Assembly: GCF_008180865.1 (NCBI RefSeq)
Contig: NZ_VTEX01000002.1
Span: 558,001 to 622,000, forward strand
Length of the DNA stretch: 64,000 nt
Source: Rossellomorea aquimaris
GTDB lineage: Bacteria > Bacillota > Bacilli > Bacillales > Bacillaceae_B
Reading direction: 5' to 3'
Below are positions 51,245-61,442 of the stretch, piece after piece. The notes under the pieces are model-generated. The model saw only the letters and a list, made by a program, of their open reading frames with translations. It had not been told where the DNA came from and searched no databases. A program made the position numbers and the translations under genes. Each line of letters opens with the position of its first letter. The first letter of the stretch is position 1.

Positions 51245-52399
51245 TTATTCATTTATATTCATATTCAACGAAGATATTTGGACATCTACTTGATAATCGA
51301 TTTTAGCCTGACTGAAAGTATCTTCCCAGTCATCTTTATGACTTTTCCAATAGTCCGGGTGTTGAATTCTAACGTAATCGTGAAATGCTAACACATCCAC
51401 TTTCAAGTCCTGTTGGATTTTCTCTAAACTCTTTTTTATTTGTTCGTTGATTTTTTCTTCTATTTGTTTTTCTAGGTCCTTTATATTTTCTTTCTTGGTG
51501 AGTTCATCCGTTTCTGCGAGCAGTTCCGATATGTGCCCGCTTACTTTAGTATCAACTTGAAAGGATATTCGTCCATTCTTTAGTAGAGGTTTGACTTTGC
51601 TATCGACGGTTTCCAACTCATATGTAACCGGTTTGTTACTGCCTTCTTCCTTGATCTTTACGATTCCTCCATCTGTTAAAGCCGTTATCCAATTCATTCC
51701 TACCAATTCTTCTTCATTTAGAAATCCTACTTGAGTGAGAGTGTCCCCTTTAATCACAGCTGCGCCACTGAGAATGACTTCATTATTTCTCTTCTCTATA
51801 TTTTGCAGAAGAAAGCTTGATTTCGCTTCCATCGTTGCATTGATTTTGGAAAAAGTCATGGGTTCAATTAGCTTATTCGATTTTTTAAGATGATCTGAAA
51901 TCTCTTTTATATGCACCGCAGGAATTTCATTTGTTTCCGTGTTCATGATGTCCCTGGACAATCCATCCGTAACCATGACCAGGCAACTCATCCTTGCCTC
52001 GGGATCACGAATGAAGAAATCCAATAGTTCTCTGATATTTCTTTTTTGGGCTATTTTACTACTTAATACAACCAGTCTTTGATGTTGCCCGTTCAAAGTG
52101 TTTTTTCGTTTTAGTAAAACTTCCCGTGCGGCCTCAAGTAATGATCCACCTGTTTCATTCACATTAACAAAAGGCTTTGCATTACCTGAATACGTGTTAG
52201 AAGATTGATTGCCGGACACATTCACAAGTTGAAAGGTCACATCCATTACATCCTCTCCTGAATACTCATGACTATTCCTTTGCCCTTCATCGATCCCCAC
52301 GCCCAATAGAAGGTCCAATTTTTCAATATCCTTAGAACTCCAACATCCTGTCAACAGTAGAACAGTGAGTAAGAAGAAAAGATATGCAGCATGCTTCAA
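51245..52399 (-). CDS. Spore germination protein, Ger(x)C family lipoprotein
   Basis: 384 residues with a lipoprotein signal ending LLLTGC (Cys19). The protein has the GerAC-type three-domain layout, including DVTFQLVNVSG near the N-terminus and a C-terminal coiled region with WKSHKDDWEDTFSQAKIDYQVDVQI. It is the C subunit of a nutrient germinant receptor in the spore inner membrane. Its start overlaps the B-subunit stop by four bases. Confidence 0.93.
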   Translation of the reverse strand: MKHAAYLFFLLTVLLLTGCWSSKDIEKLDLLLGVGIDEGQRNSHEYSGEDVMDVTFQLVNVSGNQSSNTYSGNAKPFVNVNETGGSLLEAAREVLLKRKNTLNGQHQRLVVLSSKIAQKRNIRELLDFFIRDPEARMSCLVMVTDGLSRDIMNTETNEIPAVHIKEISDHLKKSNKLIEPMTFSKINATMEAKSSFLLQNIEKRNNEVILSGAAVIKGDTLTQVGFLNEEELVGMNWITALTDGGIVKIKEEGSNKPVTYELETVDSKVKPLLKNGRISFQVDTKVSGHISELLAETDELTKKENIKDLEKQIEEKINEQIKKSLEKIQQDLKVDVLAFHDYVRIQHPDYWKSHKDDWEDTFSQAKIDYQVDVQISSLNMNINE

Positions 52400-53484
52400 T
52401 TGAATTTCCTCCTTAAGAAAGAGACCGCTAATAATAGGATTGGCAGTATACCAAATAAAAGGATCGCAGCATTTCCAAGCAAATCTCCTAATGCGAATAA
52501 TTGGTGGATATCATTCGGGACCATGGAGATGATCAATACGATGGGAAGAAATAGTAGCAGAAACACCTTTATGTCCTTATTAAATAATTGTGAAATACCA
52601 AGAGAGGCAACATAAAGCGTGATGGAGATCGTAGCGAATATTTGTAGTATCCATACGATCAAAAATAGCGAGTCAAAGCGTTCAAAAAAGATGCCTGGAA
52701 ATTCAAACGAATTGATGAGAGAGATAGTCGGCCAGGCAAGATTCCCTACCCCATCTATTGATAATGCACCTATGACAATAACGACTGTAACCAGGTAAAA
52801 AATCATGGGTAGTAATACTCCAATAAAAACAATCTTTTTCCCCTTCTTGGGATCCGTTAAATAGGCCGATAAAATAATCATTAGCTCAATCCCAATGTAA
52901 GACAGTGACGTTGTCTTAACGCCCTTTAACACGGGGAGGATTCCATTTCCCATGACAGGGCGCAGGTTATTGATTTCAAATAAACCTAAACTCATTGTGG
53001 CAATTAAGATGAAAATGATGACGGTAAGGGGGAAAATCACCTGGAACACACGTGCAATGGAATTAATTCCATCCGTATTTAAATAAAAGGCAAGCCAAAG
53101 AAATAATACAATTAAAACTGGAATGGGAGTCCCCTCAAGTAAATAGGTTTCGGTTACTTCAGCCATAACCCTTACTTCAAAACTGGTGAGTGTAAGGAAA
53201 TAAATAATCATTGTTACCCCAAGGATGACACTGAATATTCTCCCGACAATTTCTCTACTATACTGAAAAAAAGTTTTGTCAGGATATCTGTTGTTAAGGA
53301 TTAAAATGATCATCCCTACTATGATGGGAAAAATACTGCTGATGATAATGGTTATCCAGATATCGGGCGTCCCTACTTCAGCAGCAGCGGTCCTTGGAAG
53401 CGTTAATATACCGACTCCAAGAACAAAGTTAATAATGAGGATGATCGCTTGAGTAGGACTAATTTCCTGTTGATTCAAGTTCAT
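52396..53484 (-). CDS. Spore germination permease, GerB family
   Basis: 362 residues with ten hydrophobic helices, an APC-superfamily-like transporter. The opening EISPTQAIILIINFVLGVGILTLPR is characteristic of GerAB/GerKB. In GerA-type receptors this subunit binds the germinant amino acid. It lies between the A and C subunit genes. The ligand cannot be read from the sequence. Confidence 0.93.
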   Translation of the reverse strand: MNLNQQEISPTQAIILIINFVLGVGILTLPRTAAAEVGTPDIWITIIISSIFPIIVGMIILILNNRYPDKTFFQYSREIVGRIFSVILGVTMIIYFLTLTSFEVRVMAEVTETYLLEGTPIPVLIVLFLWLAFYLNTDGINSIARVFQVIFPLTVIIFILIATMSLGLFEINNLRPVMGNGILPVLKGVKTTSLSYIGIELMIILSAYLTDPKKGKKIVFIGVLLPMIFYLVTVVIVIGALSIDGVGNLAWPTISLINSFEFPGIFFERFDSLFLIVWILQIFATISITLYVASLGISQLFNKDIKVFLLLFLPIVLIISMVPNDIHQLFALGDLLGNAAILLFGILPILLLAVSFLRRKFN

Positions 53485-53519
53485 TCATGACAAGTCCTTT
53501 CAATAAGTGAAGTCCATGA

Positions 53520-55121
53520 CTACCCTTTTCTGATTTTGTCGCCAGGCTTCAAAATTTCGGGTCTCTTTTTCATTGATTGGATCGGCAGCCTGATTAAAAA
53601 GTCTTTCCAGTCGCTGATTTGGTACGGTACTGCAGGGCCGAGGAACGGGACTCCAAAGCTTTTTAACCGGACAAGGTGAATACAGAAAAAAAGGAAAAAG
53701 ACGATGACACCATAGAGTCCCAGAGTAGCAGCTAAAAACATGGCTATAAATCGTAGGATACGTAATGAAATACTTAGCGTATATTGCGGGAGTGAAAACG
53801 ATGAGATCGCCGTTATGGCCACAACAATGACTGTAACCGGACTAACGATACCTGCTTGCACCGCAGCCTCTCCAATCACAAGCCCCCCGACGATCCCAAT
53901 GGTTTGGCCGATGGGTTTTGGTAAACGCAACCCTGCCTCCCTTAATATTTCAATCGAAACTTCCATTAACAGAACCTCAATGAGAACAGGAAATGGCACT
54001 CCTTCACGTGAGCCTATAATGGAAATGGCCAGATTTGTTGGAATCAGACCCTGATGGAATGAGACAAAGGAAATATATAAAGCGGGAGTGAAGACCGATA
54101 TGAAAGCGGCCGTATATCGTAACAACCGGATCAATGAGCCGGGAATCCATCGAGCATAATAGTCTTCTGGTGATTGCAGATACATATTGATGGTGACTGG
54201 AGCAATCAAAACAAATGGGGTACCATCCAGCAAGATGCCTACTCTCCCCTCTGACAATGCAGCAATCACCCGATCAGGTCGTTCCGTGCTTTGAATTTGC
54301 GGGAAAAGTGAGAAAGTATTCTCTTCAATAAATTCCTCAATATATCCAGATTCCGGTACATTATCGATGTGAATCGATTCAATCTTCTCCCTCACGTTCT
54401 GTATGATGGTTTCATTGGCAATCCCCTCTATATAGGCGATAACCAGTTCCTTTTTAAATCGTTCTCCAACCTGGACGCTAATGAACCTGAGATCCTTATT
54501 CACACCGGCTTTTCTTAGAATGGCTTGATTATCATTAATATTTTCATTAAAACCCGTTCTGGGACCTCTCACCACCTGCTCGGTTACAGGTTCTTCAATA
54601 CTCCGATCTTTTGATTCACTTGTCTTTAAAATGATTGCTTCAGTAGATTTCTCATGAAGCAATGCTGTTTCCCCTCTTAAAATATAGGAGGTGATTGTAT
54701 GTATATCCGTTTCCTCATGACATTCACTCACAGGAAGCATTTCTTTAAGAGAATAAGGGATCCTCTCGTCATCTATCGTGTTGAACATGAGGGGGTCCAA
54801 AATATTATTATTGATAATGGCTGTATCCACTAACCCTCTCGTGAAGATGATCGAAGCTCTTGAATCATTCATGAAAAATTCCCGGGTTATGATATCATTA
54901 TTTTCTCCCAGCACTTCATTGATCATCGATACATTCTCAGATAGATCGCTTGTCATCTTAAGGGTTGATTCCTTCTGTTTTGGTGGGCCGGGTTGATTTA
55001 TTGCACCAGTAAGTAAGGTCTTTATTTTCATAATGATAATGGGTACGATCAACGTTAATATGGCGTAGACGAATACGTTAAAATCGGGAAGGAATCCAAT
55101 GACCTTATGAAGAAAATCCAC
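53520..55121 (-). CDS. Spore germination receptor subunit, GerA family
   Basis: 533 residues from GTG 55121 with AGGAGG upstream. An N-terminal hydrophobic segment (about 12-32) precedes the family domain beginning NVSMINEVLGENNDI; four or five helices lie in the last 200 residues, and the block PESGYIEEFIEENTFSLFPQ is typical. It forms the A subunit (GerAA/GerKA type), the channel-forming part of the receptor. One extra N-terminal helix resembles some GerKA-like members. Confidence 0.92.
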   Translation of the reverse strand: MDFLHKVIGFLPDFNVFVYAILTLIVPIIIMKIKTLLTGAINQPGPPKQKESTLKMTSDLSENVSMINEVLGENNDIITREFFMNDSRASIIFTRGLVDTAIINNNILDPLMFNTIDDERIPYSLKEMLPVSECHEETDIHTITSYILRGETALLHEKSTEAIILKTSESKDRSIEEPVTEQVVRGPRTGFNENINDNQAILRKAGVNKDLRFISVQVGERFKKELVIAYIEGIANETIIQNVREKIESIHIDNVPESGYIEEFIEENTFSLFPQIQSTERPDRVIAALSEGRVGILLDGTPFVLIAPVTINMYLQSPEDYYARWIPGSLIRLLRYTAAFISVFTPALYISFVSFHQGLIPTNLAISIIGSREGVPFPVLIEVLLMEVSIEILREAGLRLPKPIGQTIGIVGGLVIGEAAVQAGIVSPVTVIVVAITAISSFSLPQYTLSISLRILRFIAMFLAATLGLYGVIVFFLFFCIHLVRLKSFGVPFLGPAVPYQISDWKDFLIRLPIQSMKKRPEILKPGDKIRKG

Positions 55122-55154
55122 TAAACAAACCTCCTAAATAAGCTTGCTCTCATC

Positions 55155-55184
55155 TAGTTTCTCTTTAAAGTAAGGATTTATTCC
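55155..55184 (-). promoter_or_regulatory. Candidate sigma-G promoter of the ger operon
   Basis: On the minus strand: GGAATA, 17 bases, GAAACTA, against a forespore sigma-G consensus of roughly TGAATA-N17/18-CATACTA. It lies about 40-60 bases upstream of the GTG at 55121. The match is partial; the expected timing of such operons supports it. Confidence 0.38.
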
Positions 55185-55240
55185 GAGGGTAGATGATATC
55201 AGTGTTTTCAACTGCTTCCACGTCTTAATGCGGTTAAATC

Positions 55241-55271
55241 AAAAAAAATCCCCCGAATTACTTCGGAGGAT
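55241..55271 (-). terminator. Terminator of the cyanophycinase-like gene
   Basis: Ten-base stem ATCCTCCGAA/TTCGGGGGAT with loop GTAA and eight T on the minus strand, 20 bases after the stop at 55291. Confidence 0.9.
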
Positions 55272-55290
55272 CATTATAAAAATGAAATTC

Positions 55291-56325
55291 CTATTGATTT
55301 CCGTAAATATTTCCGGTCGTTGACGTCAATACACCATTCTGAGCATTTAATTTATATTTCAGGCCGTTGCTGCTTGTCCAAGTCGGGAAGGAGAATGTAT
55401 CACCTGTTTCTAACTTCACCATTTCAATGTCTTTCATTGTTAATGGTGAGCGTGAGCCACTTGTTGGTGCACCTGTTGTACGAGCGATATATACAGCGGC
55501 ATCCGTACTTCCCGGTTGAGATACAACACGTGCTGAGCCGTCTGCTTCCACTAATAAAGCAGTTTGTTCGTTAACGGCAATCCCTTTTGCCTGTGTCGTC
55601 CAACCGTCCATGATATTACGAGCCATAAACCCAACAAATCGCCCCATACGGTCGCATTGCTCGAAATGCGTGTCCGTGATGGTGCTTGTTAAATAAGGGT
55701 TATCTAATAAGTTGCGTGTAAACGTCATGTAACGATTGCTTGGGTTACTTAATGCTTCATCTGAATAAACCGAACCGTTTCTCGCATCATATACAAATTG
55801 TCCTTGAATCGCGAGTCCTGCACTCGTCCCACCTATTGGAACATCGTAGATTGAAATTAAATCATTTAATGTATCTGCAAGTGGTGTATCTATTATATAG
55901 TCCACATATAAAGACTGATCACCACCCGCAAAGAAAACGGCCTCTGCTTTAAATACTTTATCAATTACAAACGAATCGTACGCAGCATTGCGATTATTTA
56001 ATACAATGGTTTCCACTGAGTCTAAGGGAACACCGTTACTTGCGGCTAAGTCGTACACATATTGATTATAGCCATCACCACCAGATGCTCGTAGAACAAC
56101 AAAGTCCCCCCCGTTTGCCTTTTCCGCCATCCATAGCATTGCTTCATCCACATCTGTTGACCCACCCATTAAGTTAAGCCCATAAGTGGTAGATCGGGTA
56201 ATGTTTGTCGTGTCTCCATAGCCGTAATACGTATAATCCTTACTTGCTGCTTCAGCAGGCCCGTGAGCAGCCAATAATCCCAATGACAAACCAATCGTTG
56301 CAGCCATTTTCAAATATTTCTTCAT
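55291..56325 (-). CDS. Secreted cyanophycinase-like S51 family protein
   Basis: 344 residues from ATG 56325; a GTG six codons earlier lies in the GGGGAG site. A Sec signal ends near AEAAS. The catalytic Ser is in GGTSAGLAIQG, the nucleophile elbow of the S51/cyanophycinase family; FAGGDQSLYVD and TDTHFEQCDRMGRFVGFM supply further family positions. Cyanophycinases cut the aspartate-arginine polymer cyanophycin to dipeptides. An exported version would use polymer from other organisms, which is inference. It stands alone. Confidence 0.9.
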   Translation of the reverse strand: MKKYLKMAATIGLSLGLLAAHGPAEAASKDYTYYGYGDTTNITRSTTYGLNLMGGSTDVDEAMLWMAEKANGGDFVVLRASGGDGYNQYVYDLAASNGVPLDSVETIVLNNRNAAYDSFVIDKVFKAEAVFFAGGDQSLYVDYIIDTPLADTLNDLISIYDVPIGGTSAGLAIQGQFVYDARNGSVYSDEALSNPSNRYMTFTRNLLDNPYLTSTITDTHFEQCDRMGRFVGFMARNIMDGWTTQAKGIAVNEQTALLVEADGSARVVSQPGSTDAAVYIARTTGAPTSGSRSPLTMKDIEMVKLETGDTFSFPTWTSSNGLKYKLNAQNGVLTSTTGNIYGNQ

Positions 56326-56475
56326 GTTTCTTGCACTCCCCACACTTCATTATTTGTAGGGACGTCTTATCTTCCCTACACTTAAACTAAGTGCAAGTTT
56401 TATGCCAATTTGAAAATTGTTAATTTTCAGTATTTTAATGAGTTAATCTGCTTTTTTAATGTCTTTTAGGTTATT

Positions 56476-56703
56476 CTAAAAAAAACCATTTAACCCCAAT
56501 AGCCATTTAACTATAAATCCTATCAAGTAGAATGCATGACATCTTAACCCCGATTTCCTTAAAATAAAGAAGGAGGTAACCAAAATAATCGTAGCAGAAA
56601 TGACTAAGTATAAAATCACCCTAGGCATAAACAGGTTAAACAAATAGACAAATAGAGTTACCCTTGTTTTTTCATAGATGTATAGAAGCTTCCTATCAAC
56701 CAA
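56476..56703 (-). CDS. Possible small membrane protein
   Basis: Up to 75 residues with two hydrophobic segments (about 13-43 and 57-72). The only full-length start is a TTG without a good ribosome site; the ATG within (MPRVILYLV) would give about 50 residues. No family recognised; it may not be a gene. Confidence 0.3.
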   Translation of the reverse strand: MVDRKLLYIYEKTRVTLFVYLFNLFMPRVILYLVISATIILVTSFFILRKSGLRCHAFYLIGFIVKWLLGLNGFF

Positions 56704-56761
56704 ATCTAATTTAGAAAGCAGACTTATATACTATTACTGAACCAATCCTGTGATTCAAACA

Positions 56762-57367
56762 TCACTTTCTTAGATTAGCCTTCATCAATGATGAAATCTG
56801 TTGCTCATCTGTATATGGAATTTGTTCAAGTTGATTGATCACCAGCTCTTGTCGCTGTAAGGAATGATTTTGACTCAACTTCGCTTTTCCTTCTATTTTA
56901 CTGATTTTCATTTTGAAACCTTGAACTCCCTTGCTCATACCAGCGAGATACTCAGCACCTGCATCCTGTAATCTGTATGGACTGTCAGGAGCTTCATACT
57001 TCATGACCATATCATGGAATGATTCCATTAACTCCTTTTCGTCCCTCAGAAGCTCGACTTCTCCATACACATGGACGGTCACGTAATTCCAGGTCGGCAC
57101 TGCTTTATTCGTCTCATACCAGGACGGTGAGATATAACAATGGGGACCATGGAAAACCGCCAGGACGGTTTGATTTTCAATATCTTTCCACTGAGGATTC
57201 GGGCGTGCAAAGTGTCCGTATAAGTACTTCCTGTTTACTATTAAGGGTATATGAGTGGCACATGGCAATCCATCGTGTTGAGAAAAAAGAGTCGCAAAAC
57301 TATGTTCTTTCATGATTTCGTAGGCAACCGATTCATCTGTGACCTTAAAATCTTTTGGAATATACAT
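56762..57367 (-). CDS. paiB: PaiB-type FMN-binding negative regulator
   Basis: 201 residues, near full PaiB length. It has a split-barrel flavin-binding fold with [40 protein letters not shown] and [17 protein letters not shown]. In B. subtilis PaiB acts with PaiA to lower sporulation and protease gene expression. AAGGAGG precedes the ATG. Here it lies with ridA and dinB-like genes about 9 kb from paiA, whose own paiB is broken. Confidence 0.93.
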   Translation of the reverse strand: MYIPKDFKVTDESVAYEIMKEHSFATLFSQHDGLPCATHIPLIVNRKYLYGHFARPNPQWKDIENQTVLAVFHGPHCYISPSWYETNKAVPTWNYVTVHVYGEVELLRDEKELMESFHDMVMKYEAPDSPYRLQDAGAEYLAGMSKGVQGFKMKISKIEGKAKLSQNHSLQRQELVINQLEQIPYTDEQQISSLMKANLRK

Positions 57368-57384
57368 AATGATCCTCCTTCCAA

Positions 57385-57801
57385 CTATACATTTGTTCGT
57401 TTCTCTACTGCTGCGATCGCTTCGATTTCCACCAATTGATCTGTGTACCCCAGTACAGTCACTCCTGATAACGTACTCGGGACGTCATGATCCCCAAACT
57501 CTTCTCTTATCGCGTTCCAAGCCGTTAATAAATCTGACTGATTCAGAGAAGCTACAAGGACCCGGGTATATACCACGTCCTTCAAGGAGGCACCACTCTC
57601 TTTCAGTACTTCCTTCATATTCTCCACACACAGTTTGCCTTGAAGTTCGTAATCATTGATATGAGGAACTTCCCCTTCTTTATTAAGAGGACAGGCTCCA
57701 GCCAAAAACAGGAGATCCATGTCCGAAGGTACTCTTGAAGCGTATGCATAATCAACATGTGCTAAATGTGCTGATCGAATCAATGATATTTTTCTGTTCA
57801 T
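57385..57801 (-). CDS. RidA family protein
   Basis: 138 residues, YjgF/YER057c fold. Members remove reactive enamine or imine intermediates. The C-terminal [24 protein letters not shown] matches the family end where most members have a conserved Arg-x-x-V/Glu pair. The usual arginine that binds the substrate carboxylate is replaced in this region, so it may be one of the non-deaminase subgroups. GGAGG precedes the ATG; paiB follows after 17 bases. Confidence 0.87.
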   Translation of the reverse strand: MNRKISLIRSAHLAHVDYAYASRVPSDMDLLFLAGACPLNKEGEVPHINDYELQGKLCVENMKEVLKESGASLKDVVYTRVLVASLNQSDLLTAWNAIREEFGDHDVPSTLSGVTVLGYTDQLVEIEAIAAVEKRTNV

Positions 57802-57847
57802 GTTGTTCCCTCCATTTATTTTGACGAATCCGAAGACTCACTCATGT

Positions 57848-58369
57848 TTAAGAGTTCAATACCCCTAAATATTCCTTCCATGGCCCCACATCTTCCATAT
57901 AACGATTGGAAAACACCCTTACAATTTGAGTAATATGGGTCAAATCATGGACCACCCAAGTGGAGATTAGTTCACGGGCGCTGACCTTGCCAAAAGCAGG
58001 ATGCATACCCGTTGCATCAAGGGTATACCGAGCCGCTAACTCTTTTAACTCATTCACATTTGTTGCTCTGAGGGAAGCAAATTCCATGATCTTCTCCTCA
58101 AGACTCTTTGGAGCAGACTCTTCTAAATGTGAAAAACGATCAAAAACAGGGAACACCGTACTTTCACCCTCTTCGAAGATCATCTTCAACCTCGGTATCC
58201 AATTGTGTTTTTCCCCTTCGATTAAATGCTCCACAACTCCAATGGCATTCCAGGTCCCTTCCCCCTCATCACACTCCAACCATCCTTTCGACAAACCGGA
58301 AAGGAAATATTCAAGGGTCTTTGGAGTTCTATCCAAGACCTGTATTCCTTCATTTAATATAAAGTTCAT
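57848..58369 (-). CDS. DinB-like protein (DinB_2 type)
   Basis: 173 residues, four helices. His residues are placed as in the family: [13 protein letters not shown] and [13 protein letters not shown]. Probably a metal-dependent thiol transferase-like protein with unknown substrate. GGAGG precedes the ATG. It is first in a run with ridA and paiB. Confidence 0.88.
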   Translation of the reverse strand: MNFILNEGIQVLDRTPKTLEYFLSGLSKGWLECDEGEGTWNAIGVVEHLIEGEKHNWIPRLKMIFEEGESTVFPVFDRFSHLEESAPKSLEEKIMEFASLRATNVNELKELAARYTLDATGMHPAFGKVSARELISTWVVHDLTHITQIVRVFSNRYMEDVGPWKEYLGVLNS

Positions 58370-58746
58370 AAGCTTTCCTCCTTTAATGGATTACAAGAAC
58401 CTTCCCTTCGAAACGGATCCTTTGACATCATGTTCTTTGGGAAGGAATATCATATACTTCACCGGTAAGTTGAAATTCAGTTATACCCCGGTGTTGTTCT
58501 TGTCAGCTGACGAATCTCGAGGTATTTACCCTAGAGGTAAAGTTCGACACAGGGAAATGAAATCCTTGTTGTATTCATGAAAAAGAGCCACCTGCACGTT
58601 CCATGGCTCACTTGTCCAAGGGACATGTCCCCTTGGACTTACATACCTGAATAGGAATATAATAAAATATACTTCTATCATTCTTTAGAAAATTAGGAGA
58701 TTAATAAACGAATCAAACTAATACCCCAGAATAGGATGGATAGCGG
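58370..58746. other. Divergent promoter region between dinB-like and MFS genes
   Basis: Contains the dyad TTTACC-CTAGA-GGTAAA (58524-58540) and the palindrome GTCCAAGG-N9-CCTTGGAC (58614-58638). The second resembles in style the hairpins at 21549 and 61659 and probably is not an operator. Nothing else stands out. Confidence 0.5.
58524..58540. promoter_or_regulatory. Dyad TTTACC-N5-GGTAAA
   Basis: A 17-base dyad in a divergent promoter region next to a drug-exporter-like gene. Its form resembles MerR- or TetR-type sites, but no such regulator is encoded nearby and no matching -35/-10 pair could be placed. Confidence 0.35.
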
Positions 58747-60045
58747 ATGAAGATGAATTCTGGTTTTACAAATAATGAAGAAGCCATTACAAGGTGTAAG
58801 GACTCTTCCGAACATCAACAAGTTCTATATAAACGAACGCTTATGATCATCATGATCGCTCAAATCTTTGGAGGCGCAGGGCTTGCTGCCGGGATAACGG
58901 TAGGGGCCCTTCTCGCTCAGAATATGCTGGGGACGGACAGCTTCTCAGGCATGCCGGTTGCCCTATTCACTCTGGGTTCAGCCGGGGCTGCCCTCTTTGT
59001 TGGACGGCTGTCCCAGCGCTATGGAAGACGGATCGGACTTTCTGTCGGTTTCTTGATCGGTGGCATTGGTGCAATGGGGGCCGTCGCTGCCGCTGTATCC
59101 AATTCGATTATCCTTCTTTTCTTCTCTCTGTTGATCTATGGTGCGGGTACTGCCACTAACTTGCAGACGCGCTATGCAGGGACAGACTTGGCAAAACCTT
59201 CACAAAGAGCCACCGCGGTCAGTTTTGCCATGGTCTCGACCACTTTCGGTGCAGTCGCCGGCCCTAACTTGGTTGATGTGATGGGGAGGTTTGCCGAATC
59301 AATCGGCATTCCACCCCTGGGCGGACCGTTCATTCTGGCATTTGCTGCATACACCCTTGCCGGGATTGTCATATTTACTTTTATGCGTCCAGACCCATAT
59401 TTCGTGGCGAGAGCTCTTTCTACAGCACCGAAAACAAAGGATGACAGTATTGCGACTGAAATAATCACTTCTTCCGAAAGAAACCAACGGGGTGTTTTCC
59501 TTGGGGCGACAGTGATGATTTTGACTCAAATCGTCATGGTCGCCGTCATGACCATGACACCTGTCCACATGGGCCATCATGGACATGGGTTAACGGCCAT
59601 CGGTCTAATTATCGGCATTCACATCGGTGCGATGTACCTTCCTTCACTCGTTACCGGGGTACTTGTTGATAAGATCGGGCGGATGCCCATGGTTCTTGCA
59701 TCTGCCCTGACGCTTCTTGCTTCAGGAATCCTGGCAGCGATGGCACCAACCGATTCAATCCTGATTCTTGCCATTGCACTGGCACTTCTTGGACTTGGCT
59801 GGAACTTTGGATTGATCAGCGGAACAGCCATTCTTGTCGACTCGACAGATCCTGCTACCCGGGCAAAAACCCAAGGAACGGTGGACGTCTTTGTCGCATT
59901 AGCAGGTGCAACTGGCGGTGTGCTATCGGGGGTCATCGTTGCTTTCTCCAGTTATCCCGCCCTTTCGATAGGTGGGGGAATCGTTTCACTTGTACTTATT
60001 CCAGCAATGATTTGGTTTCTTGTGTCTTCCAAACAAACTGGCTGA
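58747..60045 (+). CDS. MFS transporter
   Basis: 432 residues with 12 helices. The loop between helices 2 and 3 reads GRLSQRYGRRIGLSVGF and the matching loop in the second half DKIGRMPMVLAS, both variants of the MFS motif. A polar N-terminal tail of about 30 residues is present. Probably an exporter; the substrate is unknown. AGGATGG lies upstream of the ATG. Confidence 0.92.
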   Translation: MKMNSGFTNNEEAITRCKDSSEHQQVLYKRTLMIIMIAQIFGGAGLAAGITVGALLAQNMLGTDSFSGMPVALFTLGSAGAALFVGRLSQRYGRRIGLSVGFLIGGIGAMGAVAAAVSNSIILLFFSLLIYGAGTATNLQTRYAGTDLAKPSQRATAVSFAMVSTTFGAVAGPNLVDVMGRFAESIGIPPLGGPFILAFAAYTLAGIVIFTFMRPDPYFVARALSTAPKTKDDSIATEIITSSERNQRGVFLGATVMILTQIVMVAVMTMTPVHMGHHGHGLTAIGLIIGIHIGAMYLPSLVTGVLVDKIGRMPMVLASALTLLASGILAAMAPTDSILILAIALALLGLGWNFGLISGTAILVDSTDPATRAKTQGTVDVFVALAGATGGVLSGVIVAFSSYPALSIGGGIVSLVLIPAMIWFLVSSKQTG

Positions 60046-60082
60046 TACAAAGGAGTTTTATGAATAAGGTAACTGCAATAAA

Positions 60083-60132
60083 GGGCCTGATCCCCGATGT
60101 ACTACCACTTTGGTGTACAGGGGGGCAGGCCC
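60083..60132. terminator. Long hairpin after the MFS gene
   Basis: GGGCCTG..TCCCC..TGTAC pairs with GTACA..GGGGG..CAGGCCC around TACCACTTTG. It lies 37 bases after the MFS stop and 128 bases from the stop of the convergent permease, with a weak T-run. Confidence 0.65.
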
Positions 60133-60260
60133 AATGTCATGTTTCACCTCATTCGTTTTGATAAAGGGAAGTATCGTGACATTCCCCTGAAAGCATATGC
60201 ATATGCCGAACACACAAAAATAAGGTTGCCCATAAGTCACAGGCAACCCCACTGAACTGA

Positions 60261-61442
60261 TCACACAAAATGGACAAACATGCCAACCACTAAATATCCG
60301 ATACAAATATACGTTACGATCGTCTTCACTTTCGAGTCACCTTCCATGCTCATCATCGAATGGTGATGTCCGGATTTCATGAACAGTCGATTCAAATAGA
60401 TAGAGACCATCGCCACGACGGCAAATACGATGTTTAGCCAGAAGGTATAATCGATTTGAAAGGGTGATTCATTCATCACTTGTTTTGCGTTTTCCGGGAT
60501 TAATCCGATAGCCGTAAACGCATAATGCATTCCTAATGCTGTGAGGATGATCGATAGGTAGAAGATACCTGCAATGTATAATGCCGTTTTTAAACCATAA
60601 TACTTTTTGTGAACCGCAACAATCGGTGGTACGACCAAATCTGAATAGATGAAGGCCATGATTCCTGCAAAGGCCACTCCGCTCGAAGCGAGAATGGTTG
60701 CAATGGGGATATTCCCCATGGACCCGATGAATGTGAGCATGGCAACGAGCGGACCGATCAGTGCATTTTCCAGTACCTTTAAAAATGAGTCCGGGTGATC
60801 GGCGAGGAAGAACATTTTCCACGTATTCTCTGAAATGAATGTGGCCATGATCCCCGCGATGGTGAATCCGATCGTAATCTCTTTCCACACCATTTGCCAA
60901 TTCATCACAAATTCATGTCCGACCTGATACCAGCCCTCTTTGGACTTGATTTTCTCTTTCCAATTGAATCCTTCTTCGTCTTCCTTCTCGTCCTCCACAT
61001 GATCCTTCGCTTCCTCCACAAGCTTCTTTGGATAAGTGATTTTCACAAGAATCCAGGTAATAAAGATCAGAACGATGCCCCCGATCATCTCTGCAACCAC
61101 AAACTGCCACCCGAGAAAGATATAAATAAGTATGCCTAATTCAATCACCAGATTGGTAGAAGCAAATAGAAAGGCAAGGGTCGGAATAAAATGAGCCCCT
61201 TTTTTGAAAAGATTCCGCCCTGCTGCCAGGGCTGCAAAGGAACAGGAGGAGCTGATCGCCCCGAATAGTGTGGATAACCCAACAGACTTCAAGCTTGGAT
61301 TCCCCATATACTTCACCATTTTATCCTTCTGTACAAAAGCCTGAATCATGGAACTGATTAAGTATCCAAGTACGAATGCCCAACCGGATTTCCAGAAATA
61401 CCCTAGTGAGGTCTTCGCAGATTCGCCAATCAATTCTAACAA
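60261..61442 (-). CDS. Permease of the ArsP/YraQ (UPF0718, DUF318) family
   Basis: 393 residues from TTG 61442 with AGGAG eight bases upstream. Two blocks of four helices flank a charged cytoplasmic loop (about 140-175, EEAKDHVEDEKEDEEG). The conserved SSSCSFAALAAGRNLFKKG and SMGNIPIATILASSG segments define the family. ArsP members export organoarsenicals; the Cys in SCS and the end GHHHSMMSM could bind a metal or metalloid. The substrate is inferred only. Confidence 0.88.
   Translation of the reverse strand: MLELIGESAKTSLGYFWKSGWAFVLGYLISSMIQAFVQKDKMVKYMGNPSLKSVGLSTLFGAISSSCSFAALAAGRNLFKKGAHFIPTLAFLFASTNLVIELGILIYIFLGWQFVVAEMIGGIVLIFITWILVKITYPKKLVEEAKDHVEDEKEDEEGFNWKEKIKSKEGWYQVGHEFVMNWQMVWKEITIGFTIAGIMATFISENTWKMFFLADHPDSFLKVLENALIGPLVAMLTFIGSMGNIPIATILASSGVAFAGIMAFIYSDLVVPPIVAVHKKYYGLKTALYIAGIFYLSIILTALGMHYAFTAIGLIPENAKQVMNESPFQIDYTFWLNIVFAVVAMVSIYLNRLFMKSGHHHSMMSMEGDSKVKTIVTYICIGYLVVGMFVHFV

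Noticed and set aside
57960..58580. 206-residue plus-strand frame across the DinB-like gene
   Set aside because: Mostly antisense to a recognised gene and without a ribosome site.
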